From: Paraphysoderma sedebokerense
Taxonomy: Eukaryota; Blastocladiomycota; Physodermatomycetes; Physodermatales; Physodermataceae
Reading direction: 5' to 3'
Length of the DNA: 64,000 nucleotides
Assembly (NCBI GenBank): GCA_025602915.1
Contig: JAHLJZ010000002.1
Location: 620,001 to 684,000, forward strand
Shown here: positions 33,201 through 42,994 of the stretch, piece after piece
How positions within the stretch are numbered: the stretch's first letter is position 1
How the letters are laid out: each line of letters opens with the position of its first letter
Position numbers and translations under genes: made by a program
The notes under the pieces: model-generated
The model's database searches: none
Told to the model about the DNA's origin: nothing
What the model saw: the letters and a program-made list of their open reading frames with translations, nothing else

Positions 33201-34362
33201 GATGTAGTAGAAGCCGAATCGGCATACTCATGGCTACTTGTCATGGAACGAATGTGTTGTTGTTCCTTGTCGATAGGTGTCGTTGGTAAAGGATGACGAG
33301 CTGAACCAATTGATGCCAAAGAATTTTCCATGGACTGATGCTGGGATGAATCCTGATTGCGTCCATCAATAAATTTAGTACCGGCAGCATTCTTTAGAAA
33401 TTTCCGTGGGCGGGTTAAGGCCAGTTTTGACAAACCCTTGAGGGTCTTGTCAGACCAGCTTCCTCTACTGATTGTCATCGAGCCATCTTCGGCATTGTCA
33501 TCATCTAATAAATGCTTTGCACGTTGTAGAGAATCTTTCGACGGGTAAATAGCCATCCCATTTGACGTCGTAAATCCAACAGCGGTAGAATTAGGTGGTT
33601 CATTGGAACTGCCGTCAAGGTTACTTGACCGCGTCTTAGTGACACGGTCAATGTGAATTGTCCCAGTTGTATTAAAAGCTAAACCGATTGAATGATCAGG
33701 TATCAACATGCAGAGTACATTTAAAAATTCTTAAGAATCTTACCTGAGATATCATCATTAATGGGCAAATCCAAACACGGTTGATTGGGAAGACTTGAGT
33801 TTCCGTCTGCAGCAGCCCATTTCGGCGAGGTTAGTATCTCAGAGTGCTTTCGAAGAGATGGAGTATCTAATGTAGGATTAGTAAGCGGATATACACATTG
33901 ATTTTTCGCAAGGGGAGTTTCAAGAGATGGGGACCATTCCAACGTAGTCGGCGGCAAATTTTTCAATAAGTTGATTTGCGCTTGAGTTGACGAGGCATAC
34001 GGAGTGTCCAAAGCTGTAATCACATTTGAATGGGTTGCCAAGGGAGTTTCGTTTTCAATATCCAATAGCACTGGTTCCAGCTTTGATATGAACGGTGTGT
34101 GATCTGGAGCAAAAAATGACGATGGAGGACGGCCGTCTTTTGCATATGAGGGGGTCTGCGGAATTGAGGTTGTTTTTGCATCCTGTTTATTTGTCTTCTC
34201 TCCACCAAGAATCGGATTTTGTGTCGATCTGTTTTGTGTTCGTCTTTTCGCAGCAATGGCCTTGGCTTTATTAGCTATTTGCTGCCACCTTTCATCGTCG
34301 TCAAGCGAATTTGTCAGTTTGAAACGTCGCACAGAAACCTTCCTTGTAGCGACATGATTCAT
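27282..34362 (-). CDS. BRCA2: BRCA2 homolog with six BRC repeats
   Basis: Nineteen exons, complement(33744..34362, 33022..33678, 32793..32966, 32536..32715, 32281..32469, 32045..32218, 31751..31972, 31507..31692, 30900..31436, 30765..30837, 30440..30712, 29820..30372, 29667..29754, 29498..29607, 29278..29436, 28863..29216, 28627..28787, 27523..28567, 27282..27443), give 1971 residues with closed phases. BRCA2 loads RAD51 onto ssDNA. Order: N-terminal region with TLEWSPSL; six BRC repeats; helical domain (DERWVLNHYRWIVWKLASYL); OB1 (ELTDGWYKIRATMD); OB2 with a short charged tower-like insert (ADIEAELQKLL to ELADRVK), then AMLTIWRPQESAMEFFREGT; and OB3 (SEVDVVGLVMDVS onward). A further ~370 residues follow OB3 that I cannot match to animal BRCA2. 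The gene is far longer than Ustilago Brh2. Confidence 0.93.
31324..31410 (-). repeat. BRC repeat 6 of BRCA2
   Basis: Reads GFATASGKAPPTISAASLRR then ATKFFQS, the best match to the animal consensus GFxTASGK. It begins the 537-bp exon that leads to the basic linker before the DNA-binding domain. Confidence 0.92.
31577..31663 (-). repeat. BRC repeat 5 of BRCA2
   Basis: Reads GFSTAGGKPPPEISAAALSK then ARSLMKS. It lies alone in a 186-bp phase 1-1 exon and is closest in its first half to repeat 4. Confidence 0.9.
32082..32168 (-). repeat. BRC repeat 4 of BRCA2
   Basis: Reads GFKTAGGKPPPKLSDDAIKR then GQALMES. It lies alone in a 174-bp phase 1-1 exon. Confidence 0.9.
32340..32426 (-). repeat. BRC repeat 3 of BRCA2
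   Basis: Reads GFKSASGKQLPYVSEAAINR then GKSLVEF. It lies alone in a 189-bp phase 1-1 exon. Confidence 0.88.
33077..33163 (-). repeat. BRC repeat 2 of BRCA2
   Basis: Reads GFLMASGKLPPPLTDEAVSR then ARNLFDN. The GF..ASGK core and the second-half helix (RARNLFDN) are both present. Confidence 0.85.
33500..33577 (-). repeat. BRC repeat 1 (degenerate) of BRCA2
   Basis: Reads GFTTSNGMAIYPSKDSLQRA then KHLLDD. The FxTAxGK core is altered (TTSNG), so RAD51 binding may be weak. It shares exon 2 with repeat 2. Confidence 0.75.
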
Positions 34363-34691
34363 TGAGATATCAAACGGGAAGCTCGATAATTACTGGAATT
34401 TATTGGCAATTAGATGTGGGTGCGTTTCGGTTTTTGAATGTGACACTGTCGTGGGATGTGGACAAGTTGGACGTCCTGGATCGTTTGGACGTGTTAGAGC
34501 GTGTGGCAGTGGAGCGTCAGAACCACCTATTATTGAATAAACTTTGCTTTTCTCTCTCCGTTCCTTTCATCTGCAAGTATAGTTTATTGATAACACACTA
34601 ATATATATGTACAGTAGCAAGATTACTTCGCTATTTACAAGTATAAGATTTATAGGTTTGCTGTGGACGCATGATCTAAGAATCTATGCAT
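34363..34691. other. Spacer between BRCA2 start and seven-TM gene 3' end
   Basis: The 329 bp upstream of BRCA2 have no clear ORF. The segment near 34455-34510 repeats GGACGT-like words, but no known site is certain. AT-rich sequence near 34590-34620 may serve as poly(A) signal for neither gene, as both read leftward. Confidence 0.45.
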
Positions 34692-35861
34692 CTACAGCCA
34701 GCCATATTTCGCATGGCTCATTTCTCTCCCTCCCATGTAAGCCGAAGACGATGCTGGGGCGGACGAAGCGACAATAAATATTGGCTCCGATGTCGCTACC
34801 CTCAAAGCGGTCCCACTTTGATAAGTCACATGTTGCGAGTAATTCTGGCGATCAGGTTTCGACGAGTAATTTCGATGGATACTTTGAGGGTTCTTGGAAT
34901 TGTAGTCCTCCAATTTTCTATGGCTTCTGGTCTCTCTAGATTTGCTGCTCCTAGTTGAAGCTCTTGACGGGCGTGGCGAGTCGGTGGTTCTCGATCCATA
35001 CCCTTGATCCGAGTTCGGTTTGACTGAGCCCGTCTTTCCTTTTTCCATATCACCTCTGCCACCAGTAGACACTTCAGTGGTCAAAATTTGTCTACCGATA
35101 ACTTTTGTGACGACTACGTAATTCTGGTACATTATCAGCGTCATTATCGGATAAAAGTAAATTGAGAATGCGAAAACGCTTAAACTGACTCTTCCCGGTG
35201 TCATACTAAGTAATCGCACAACAATTCTAAAGACCACAAAAAAGTACACAAAAAAGGTTTCTATTCCTAAGAAAATCCATTGCTGCTTATTGGCTTTGAT
35301 TATCGCTGTAAGGGTACCGGATTCTCTCGAATGAAGCAAGGTATGAAGGTACAGTGAGTTCAGGAGAGTGCTGGTTAAAGAGTTGATGATAGGGACCGTA
35401 AGAGCCAACGACTTGACCGTTCTTGCTGTCGACGGTGAAAACGCTCCGTATTGAAGTGATATGATGAAAGACATAATGATGGAGGGAAGGTTAAGTAAAA
35501 GCGATGCCCCAATTTTCAGACCAATTTGAGCGGTAGTATCGAGTTTACGATGAAAATTTAAAAATACAAATGTTCTCTCTGCAAGTATCATGTAAAGACA
35601 AAACTCCCATATTGGAAGCAACCAATTGACATATTGAACGGGGTCAAAATTATGTATAGCTGCCAAGATTGCGATGACATAGTAGAGCAGAATCATTGCG
35701 CATCCGACAACGATTGAAGTGAAGATCAATCGATTTCGTCTCAGAGCGAAAAGTTGAGAATCACAGAAGAGACTCAGGACTTTAACGAATCCGATACCGG
35801 CAGAAATACCCAGTAGTAAAAGTGTTCCTGGGTCAAGCCGCTCTCTGGCTTGAGTTGCCAT
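34692..35861 (-). CDS. Seven-transmembrane orphan protein, GPCR-like topology
   Basis: A single-exon gene of 389 residues from the Met at 35861; an in-frame ATG at 35939 would add 26. Seven hydrophobic helices are plain, e.g. TLLLLGISAGIGFVKVLSLF, LIFTSIVVGCAMILLYYVIA, PIWEFCLYMILAERTFVFL, ETFFVYFFVVFRIVVRLL and SLSVFAFSIYFYPIMTLIMY. A hydrophilic tail of about 130 residues follows, rich in Ser, Arg and Gly (RPSRASTRSSKSRETRSHRK). Topology and tail fit a receptor-like protein with a phosphorylatable cytosolic end. No DRY, NPxxY or known fungal receptor motif was found, so the class is unknown. The start at 35861 is preferred because it places the first helix near the N-terminus. Confidence 0.7.
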   Translation of the reverse strand: MATQARERLDPGTLLLLGISAGIGFVKVLSLFCDSQLFALRRNRLIFTSIVVGCAMILLYYVIAILAAIHNFDPVQYVNWLLPIWEFCLYMILAERTFVFLNFHRKLDTTAQIGLKIGASLLLNLPSIIMSFIISLQYGAFSPSTARTVKSLALTVPIINSLTSTLLNSLYLHTLLHSRESGTLTAIIKANKQQWIFLGIETFFVYFFVVFRIVVRLLSMTPGRVSLSVFAFSIYFYPIMTLIMYQNYVVVTKVIGRQILTTEVSTGGRGDMEKGKTGSVKPNSDQGYGSRTTDSPRPSRASTRSSKSRETRSHRKLEDYNSKNPQSIHRNYSSKPDRQNYSQHVTYQSGTALRVATSEPIFIVASSAPASSSAYMGGREMSHAKYGWL

Positions 35862-36213
35862 TTTTCTTGATTGCTGGATTGATTCAGTCGAGAAATTAAT
35901 AAAACCGGAAACTGGAGAACAAAGTGCTTTAAATGACAAATTGTGGGGGTCACATCATCCTTCTTAAAGGAACAGAGGCTTGAGGCTCAGGTCAGATACA
36001 TACGAACATGGCTTGAAAAGTCCTAACTCGGCCTCGCGAATTTTCCGACACGAGCTTAAAACGCGATTGTTATTAAATGGCTGAATTGCTTATATGAGAA
36101 CTGTCATAATACGCTCACATGGTATTACATGTTTATTCTTACATGTCATGCCATTACAGTACGAGTACAGCATATTTCAAACGTCATATGCTGAATACAT
36201 CAAAAATCTGTTC
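35862..36213. other. Spacer between seven-TM gene and eIF3d
   Basis: Holds the promoter of the minus-strand seven-TM gene and the 3' UTR of eIF3d. The word AAAACGCGATTG occurs near 36057. No gene is supportable. Confidence 0.45.
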
Positions 36214-38125
36214 TTACTTCCCAACAACATCCCCATCTGCTTCTTCAGTATTGTCTTGACCTTCGGCGACAGAACGCGTTTCGTCCAAATTTTCAAAGGA
36301 ATCTGGAGGCACCGAGTAAAGGCGGATAAGGGGCTGATAATATTCGACATGTTAATAAGCGTAGTTGCTGACACTCAAACTAGCAACTGAAAAAAAACCT
36401 TATTCGGATCTTTAACAAATATATATTTCCCTTCATCAAGCTTCAGACACTCGTCAACCAAGGCTCTAAGAATGCCCCATGCATTGTTAAATGATAGATT
36501 CATTTGTGTAGCAAGGTCTTGTGGTTTCATTGATTGAGTGCCCAGTATACTATGGCGACTGAGTTCTCGGAAATTAACTCGAGAAACGAACCTAAACAAA
36601 CATCATAAGCATGGAAATTGGAATTTTGAAAACTTTAATGAGGCTTACCCTAACTTCATAATGTCGGCGCCAGCCAACATCGTTTGGACGGTCCATCTAG
36701 CCAGCTTGAACCCGTTATTCCTCATTTCGGTGGCTAGAACAGCACCTCTTTGCGAGTCTAATTTTTGCCTCCAATCTAGCGCTCCTCCAGCTCCGGGGGC
36801 TCTTGGATCAAATTCATTCAAGGCTTTAGCGGTCATAAACGAATGTCCACCACTTGAAGTTTTTACAACGCTATCGACTTCTGTACGAGCGACAAGTACG
36901 ACATTGTTACCCAAATCCCACTTGCGGTAACGGTATCCGACAGACTGTAGTTGAACATCAGGAGAGGTAGCAAAAGGGTTTGGTTCAGGGAACGATAGCG
37001 GTTCGTCGAAATCAACGATCTGTTGACTGAAATTTGTGTTGATGTATGTGGCTTCCAGGCCAAGACTATGATGAGAATTAATGTTGTCTTTATCGGAAGA
37101 TTCGGCCGGGGGTTCGTAGGCATTTTCATTAACGGTCAAATATTCAAAATTGCCTCTTTTGTCAAGGAAGACCTGATTTCCAGTACGGGTCACGATAATA
37201 TCCCAAGAGTACACAGATCTGGGGCAAGTCATCAGCAAAGACAGAACAGCATCGGTAGCAAACACACTAGTTTCCGGTAATTGCTTGGAATATTTCGTAA
37301 GGACAGGATCAAGAGATGTCGACAAGAAATATTTCATTCGATCACTGGCAATCAAAGGTTTCTCCGAACGTGTATTGACTCTATCGTATGTCTTGTTGTA
37401 AAAGTACACAACACCGTGAGATGACAAATCTTCGGCTTGGGGGATATCGGTATATAATTTCGTGAGTTTTGACAAATCGATTTCTTGAATGACCTTCCAA
37501 TCCATTCCAATTTGAATTGACGATTCACGAGTAACTGTATTACGACCGCCAGCTCCGCCTCGGTTCTGCATTCTTCCTCTATATCCTCCGTGTCCACCTC
37601 TTCCGCGAGGCTGATTGCGTTGAACTCTCTGGTTGACGTTGCGTCTACCTTGGGTTTGACCTTTCTTCATTCCAGACACGACTACACTGGCAGCGGCAGC
37701 AGCTTTACCTGAAGCGTCAACCAACGAAAACGATGACTCATCTTCACCATGTTGATAAGAGAACATAGTAGTGGTACTAGTTTCGCCTTTAAAATGAAGG
37801 GCGGGTAAGCATCCAGTGGCGGCAGACGAAGACTGAGCGACAGAAATATACCTCGGCCGTATCGATCTCTTCTACCACCTTTAGAATGATCCTTTCTGTC
37901 TTCCACAGTCCAATCCGCCGCTCTACCTAAGTTATCACTTTTTGAGAATGGTGCGTACGGTATGTCGCCTAAATAGGCAACTTCGTCCGTCTTTGGTCCC
38001 CAAGAGGGTGCTGAATGGTTAAAAATCCAAGGTTAGCCATATTCATTGCTTGGGTAATAATAAGCTCAGCCAGATTACATACTTGCATCAACTGTGGGAA
38101 TCGTAAAACGTGGCTTTGAGGACAT
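36214..38125 (-). CDS. Translation initiation factor eIF3 subunit D
   Basis: eIF3d is an mRNA-cap-binding subunit of eIF3. Five exons, complement(38083..38125, 37852..38010, 36649..37786, 36399..36591, 36214..36333), give 550 residues, the usual length. The N-terminus MSSKPRFTIPTVDATPSWGP leads to IPYAPFSKSDNLGRAADWT. An RNA-binding Arg/Gly-rich stretch (GRRNVNQRVQRNQPRGRGGH) follows. The cap-binding core includes IGMDWKVIQEIDLSKLTKL, LMTCPRSVYSWDIIV, DKRGNFEYLTVNENAYEPP, LGLEATYINTNFSQQIVDF, GYRYRKWDLGN, ALNEFDPRAPGAGGALDWRQ and NNGFKLARWTVQTMLAGAD. The acidic C-terminus (VAEGQDNTEEADGDVVGK) is typical. Fungi of the Saccharomyces lineage lack this subunit. Confidence 0.96.
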
Positions 38126-39839
38126 GATAATGGGTTGAGTAAGAAAAAGAATGCGTCTTCGATGTAACTGGTTAGGATGTTTGTTTAATTTGCTGTTTAT
38201 AAGATCACGTGCGGTTATACCAGGCAACAACTCAAAATTCAGATTAATACCCTAATCACTTGGAATGCTAATTTCAATCAAAAAAGCATTATATAGACTC
38301 TGAGGCAAAGCTGGCAACACTTGTTCGAACACTTAGAAGTGCACAGAAAGATGAGATGAACAACAACAAGTCGCTGAGTGGGGTGCTGCGACACTTCCTC
38401 AGGTTGGATGAACCCAGCCAGTGGTATGACCAAATTATGTAAATAATCTTGCTTTTCGTTCGGAAGCCTTCGACGGATGAAATATAGAGAGGCTATGTTT
38501 ACTATGTCCAGCGCTTACAAAAAAATGGCAAAATCAGACAAAATTTCTCGACATCTTGATCGGCAGCCAAAAATGACTGACAAATAATAGAAGGCGATTT
38601 CAATATACCGAGGTTTTCCACTCAATCTACTAACAAAGATAATGAAGTAGCTTGAAGGATATTACACTCGGACTTTTGAAAAATAGCAACGGTGAAGTAT
38701 GAATAGATCAACTGCAACGTTTTAAAAGCGATCAGACTGGAATGTGTTTACTTGAATACGTGTTGGTTGTCATGGATTCGACGATTGCGAAATGCGAATA
38801 GGATCGGTACTGATAAATAATATGTGTAGCCACCACTACTCAGTCGATCTTAATCGATCAATAAAATATAACATCATTTGTGTTGTTCTTTAATGTTGCA
38901 GAACAATTTTCTCTTGCCTCGAATCGAGAATGGATCGAGAGTTTGGAACTCAAATTGAGCCATACGCCCATAGGAATATTAAAAGGGCCACGGGCTCGGA
39001 AAAATGGTTATAGCAGAACAAATATAGCGAATTTAAATACTTTCCTTGGTCAAACCCTGAACTTCTTCATGTCATTCATGATTTTATTGTTATTTAGGTG
39101 GTGGGGCGAGCTGTAGTGTGTTAGTTAACTGTAATTCCGTTCACGCATTCCGACACTCCGGATTAGCTGGATATTTATATAATCTGTATGAAATAACTAG
39201 GAATATCATCTGGCAAAACATGTCATGTGCCTGTTCTACGATTACGATTAGATTTTTCATAATTTCGTTGTTCATACTTCTTGCTGCAAAGACCTGTGCA
39301 TGAGCGGCACAGGGTTCTGGCACTCACTTCATCGCGACGATTAATTCCTTTCTCCGGTGCATTACGTACACATAAATTCAAGTCTGCTTTCTTCTCGTTG
39401 GTCAAAAGAGAATATTAATACACTATTAATTCCGCAACGGCAGATTGCCTATCAATTATTGATGGATGGATTGATTTACTTAAAGGGTACCGTAAGAGTT
39501 GAGCACGCTGGAGTCCATTGCACATAAGAAATGGCCAAGATGGTAGTGTCGAAATGCTATATGCGTTCTGTATGCAGGCTTGGATGATTGACGAGCAACA
39601 TAACGAAAGCGGCCCGGCGCTATTCCCTGGTCAGGATGTGCCTTGGGACTCGTGTTTGTCGTGTTTGTTGACTCGAACTCCATCGACAATATACATCGCA
39701 TTGCAACAGACTCTTTGCATCACTCCCTGCATTCGCAGCATTCCCATCCTAAGGATTATTATTAGCTTTGTCACTATCTGTACGCTCCAATTGCTTCGTC
39801 TACGTTTCCTCTAAAAGTACATTCACGGATTCACAAACC
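38126..39839. other. 1.7-kb intergenic region, no gene seen
   Basis: The longest gene-free stretch of the window, between the divergent eIF3d and OST5 genes. Short frames at 38880-39116, 39118-39303 and 39518-39814 have no recognisable features. I see no tRNA cloverleaf, transposon end or tandem repeat. An unrecognised lncRNA or fast-evolving short gene is possible. Confidence 0.5.
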
Positions 39840-40304
39840 ATGAGTGCTGGACCATTGGTAGGAAACACAGTATAGCTTCATATATTCCATTTTCACTGTT
39901 AAGCCTAACTTCAATTTGTTTCTTAGATTGATATACCTGCCTCCTCCACCGCTCCTTTTACTGGAATACTTCCGTCATCTCTATTCCCCCTCCTCGCTTC
40001 GACACTTTTGGGGCTTGGTTTTATGATTGCCAGTTACTTTCTAATGTAAGTTGAGAAAGCTACTTAATCAACGAATGTTAAATCTTTATTTTCAATCTTT
40101 CATATGTTATCGAATGCTCTCGAGTGATTGCGTATCGTGAATTCGTCGCAAACAGAAGCTGATGATTCTCTTATCAGGTACGAAGTGGGTGCGACAAAAT
40201 ATAACCGAAGTGTAGTGAAGGAAATCTCTATAGCTGTGCCTGCATCAGTGCTTTTGGGATTCGGCACACTGTTCACTTTTCTTGCAATTGGAATTTATGT
40301 ATGA
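39840..40304 (+). CDS. OST5: Oligosaccharyltransferase subunit OST5 / TMEM258
   Basis: A small subunit of the ER oligosaccharyltransferase that N-glycosylates proteins. Three exons, join(39840..39857, 39927..40045, 40178..40304), give only 87 residues, so no single open frame shows it; the first coding exon is 18 bp. Two transmembrane helices are present (FPLLASTLLGLGFMIASYFL and VPASVLLGFGTLFTFLAIGI). The join region reads FLMYEVGATKYNRSVVKEIS, matching [20 protein letters not shown] of human TMEM258, and the chain ends GIYV as TMEM258 does. It converges on VMA21 with 120 bp between stop codons. Confidence 0.9.
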
Positions 40305-40424
40305 AGTTCGGTCATTTCGTGAAATACAGACGAATTCAATATGTAGATACATTATAATACAATCCTATAGGGCTTTCACTCTCATTTATCTCTTTAATTG
40401 CCTCACTGTTTCGCCAAGATTTTC

Positions 40425-40917
40425 TCATTTCGACTTCTTCCCCCTATCATCAGAGACGGGCCCGCTCTCTCCGAAAGTGTCTTTATCCTCTATGATGGCA
40501 ACGATAACATAGCCAAAGATAACCAGGTTGGCCACTATTACCGACGCTGCAGCTGCATAATTTGCATTTCCTACACCGGAGATTGTCAGTTCAATGATTT
40601 CGTGCCCATTCGGATCAATTACAGAGTCCATACCATTAAACAGTTTGTTGAGGGTGCCAAAGTACGTCGCAATGGGGCCAACTAAAATAAGTACCGAGAA
40701 CAAAATTAATTTTAAAACCACAGATCTATAGATTATATAATGGAGAAAAGAATTAGCTATGATCACCTGCGAAATAAATACTGTTGAATACTCACGTTGG
40801 GACCCTTCCTCTCTGCTGGGCGGCGTTGGCTGTGGGGGTTTGCGGGATAGTTGTTGAGTTGCTATCTGAAGAAACTTCTGATGACACAATTCCGGTGCGT
40901 TTTGTCAGCGTCGACAT
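40425..40917 (-). CDS. VMA21: V-ATPase assembly factor VMA21
   Basis: Vma21 escorts V0 sector assembly in the ER. Two exons, complement(40796..40917, 40425..40725), give 140 residues. A Ser/Thr/Pro-rich N-terminus (MSTLTKRTGIVSSEVSSDSN) precedes the two-helix hairpin VLKLILFSVLILVGPIATYF and ASVIVANLVIFGYVIVAIIE, joined by a lumenal loop longer than usual (MDSVIDPNGHEIIELTISGV). The tail ends KKSK, a dilysine (KKxx) ER-retrieval signal like that of yeast Vma21. The start at 40917 uses the exon upstream of the intron with donor GTGAGT. It is divergent from the RCC1L-like gene, 145 bp between starts. Confidence 0.93.
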
Positions 40918-41062
40918 TGATTATAGATTCGGTTTTCAGTTTGAGTATGTTATGGCCTAAAATCAATTCGCTTTCAATTCAATTCAACTTTTGTTTACTG
41001 GCGAGTTCGTGTCCACTTTGGTCTTGTTAATCGCTGATCCTCAAAATGACTCAATACAAAGG

Positions 41063-42802
41063 ATGCTATTTAGATGGGTGCAATCATTTCGTCCTCATCG
41101 AACTTTATGTCATCACCGTCAGATCAGTACCAACATATGCGTATTACATAGACGCCAATCTGTCTGCTGGGGCGGTGACCTTTCTGACAGTCTAACGATT
41201 CCTGCATTACACCCCCAAATCAAGGCAATTCAAGAATCAAAAGACACAGATTTCAATATCAATACATACATAAATCATTTGAACTCCGTGATATCGACTA
41301 CAAATTCCTCGAAAGGAGATACAATAAACGCCTTTCAATCAGTGAACATAACCGGATTGAACACAGCTGGACAAATTGGATCCGGAGCCACCTCGGACTG
41401 GGATTCCGATTTAATAAAATTTGATGTTGCGAAGGAAAAATTAATTGGGGCCGCTATTGGAAGAGATCACATAATCTTAGGTGTGCAAAATTATTCGGAG
41501 AAAAAAGGTAGCTATTAACAAAATGCATTCATCGCCGAACTGATCTGGAATGTAATTGAAGTCATGAATCTCAATCTGTAGATTATCTACTGGTATCGGG
41601 CTCAAACCATTTTTCTCAACTTTTAACTCCCTCCCGACTGTATTTTGATGACGATACGAATTCATTGCGCCCAACAATTCGAAGACGAAAAAAGCTTGAA
41701 CTCCCTTCAACTGGACATATCACACATCTTGAAGCCGGGCTAGATCATACGATATTAGTTCTAAATGGTAAAGACGTGTATTCAAGCGGTTGGAGCTGCG
41801 ACGGCCAGACTGGACAAGGCACATTAAGCTCCGCTGTTGGCGTAGGAAGGGTAATCTTTCCGGAGTCGGAAGAATTGACAGTTAAGAAGTTGGTGTGTGG
41901 CGCTGATTTCACTCTGCTGCTGTCAGGTAATATGATTTCAATTTATAAGTGATGGAATATAAAGTAGAATTCTGATAGTTACATTCGCTTCGCTAGACAA
42001 TCACCAAGTATTTACGTGGGGCAATTCAGAGTGTGGGCAATGTATGCACGGATTCAAGCAGGATCAAGTTCCTAGACCCTTTCGAGTTCCGCTACAGAAA
42101 TATCTGTTGCCTGGTGAGAGGGTGGTCGACGTTGCAGGTAACTATGCGAATTGGTCAACTCTAATTGCGTTCCCAAACAAAATGACACGAAGTCTGCTAA
42201 CTGGATGAACTCTTGCCAATGTATGATTAATTTAGCGACTGCGACATCTTCATTTTTATTGACCGATCTATCGAACATATATGCTACTGGGTTCGGCATC
42301 CTTGGTCTTGGAGAGGGCATTATCGAGTGTCTTACACCGACAAGAATACCATCGTTTGGAGTTAACAAGGATGGTAGGGTAATTGGAACAGACAGAATAA
42401 AAATGCTTAAAGGAGGGCCGCATAACGTATTGATGGCAGGAGGTATGCAGTTTCAACTAACGGTGCTGTAACTTGACGAATGCTGAATGCGATCAACATC
42501 CAGAGAATTATGTATATTCGTTTGGTCTTAGTTCGAGCACCTCGCGCCTTGGTATAGTAACGCCGGTGGACAACAAGGAATCTAAAGACTCCCTGACGCT
42601 TCCATCGACATTCGCCAACGCATTTGTCCCCACACCGATACTACATCTTTGCCCTGGTACAAATCCTGATCGAATAACCGATACAATAGATTCTTTATCA
42701 GGCTTCCAAGAAACGTTAGCAGAATCGAGGACGAAATGGAAAGTGGAATCGTTGGCATTGGGGACTGACTTGAGCGCGATAGTCTTGAAAGCTCTGGGAT
42801 GA
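41063..42802 (+). CDS. RCC1L-like mitochondrial RCC1-repeat protein
   Basis: Five exons, join(41063..41480, 41582..41926, 41997..42137, 42236..42442, 42504..42802), give 469 residues with closed phases. The N-terminus (MLFRWVQSFRPHRTLCHHRQ) is Arg-rich without acids, a mitochondrial presequence. RCC1 repeats are visible: GLNTAGQIGSG, YLLVSGSNHFSQLLTPSR, HLEAGLDHTILVLNGKDVYS, LVCGADFTLLLSDNHQVFTW and GNSECGQC, plus IYATGFGILGLGEG and NYVYSFGLSS. Animal RCC1L (WBSCR16) works in mitoribosome assembly and has the same YATGxGxLGLG block. An in-frame ATG at 40991 would add an acidic stretch and is less likely. Other mitochondrial RCC1 proteins are the main alternative. Confidence 0.78.
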
Positions 42803-42994
42803 TGGCTTAGTTGAATATAACTTATGCCAATTCCCGTTCTGCAACTCAGAATGAAGGTGATCTGTGTCGGCAAAACAAGATAAACTTTGTATTATCAAGT
42901 ATTAATTAAGGTTTATCCACAACTTCATGGTTTGACATTCATTTATCGATAATTCGTCCACCCCCAGATTTGTGAATATAGAGGATTTTGGTCA

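Noticed and set aside
38880-39814. Short genes in the 1.7-kb region between eIF3d and OST5
   Set aside because: Frames are short, overlap on both strands and show no signal peptide, domain or credible splice partners.
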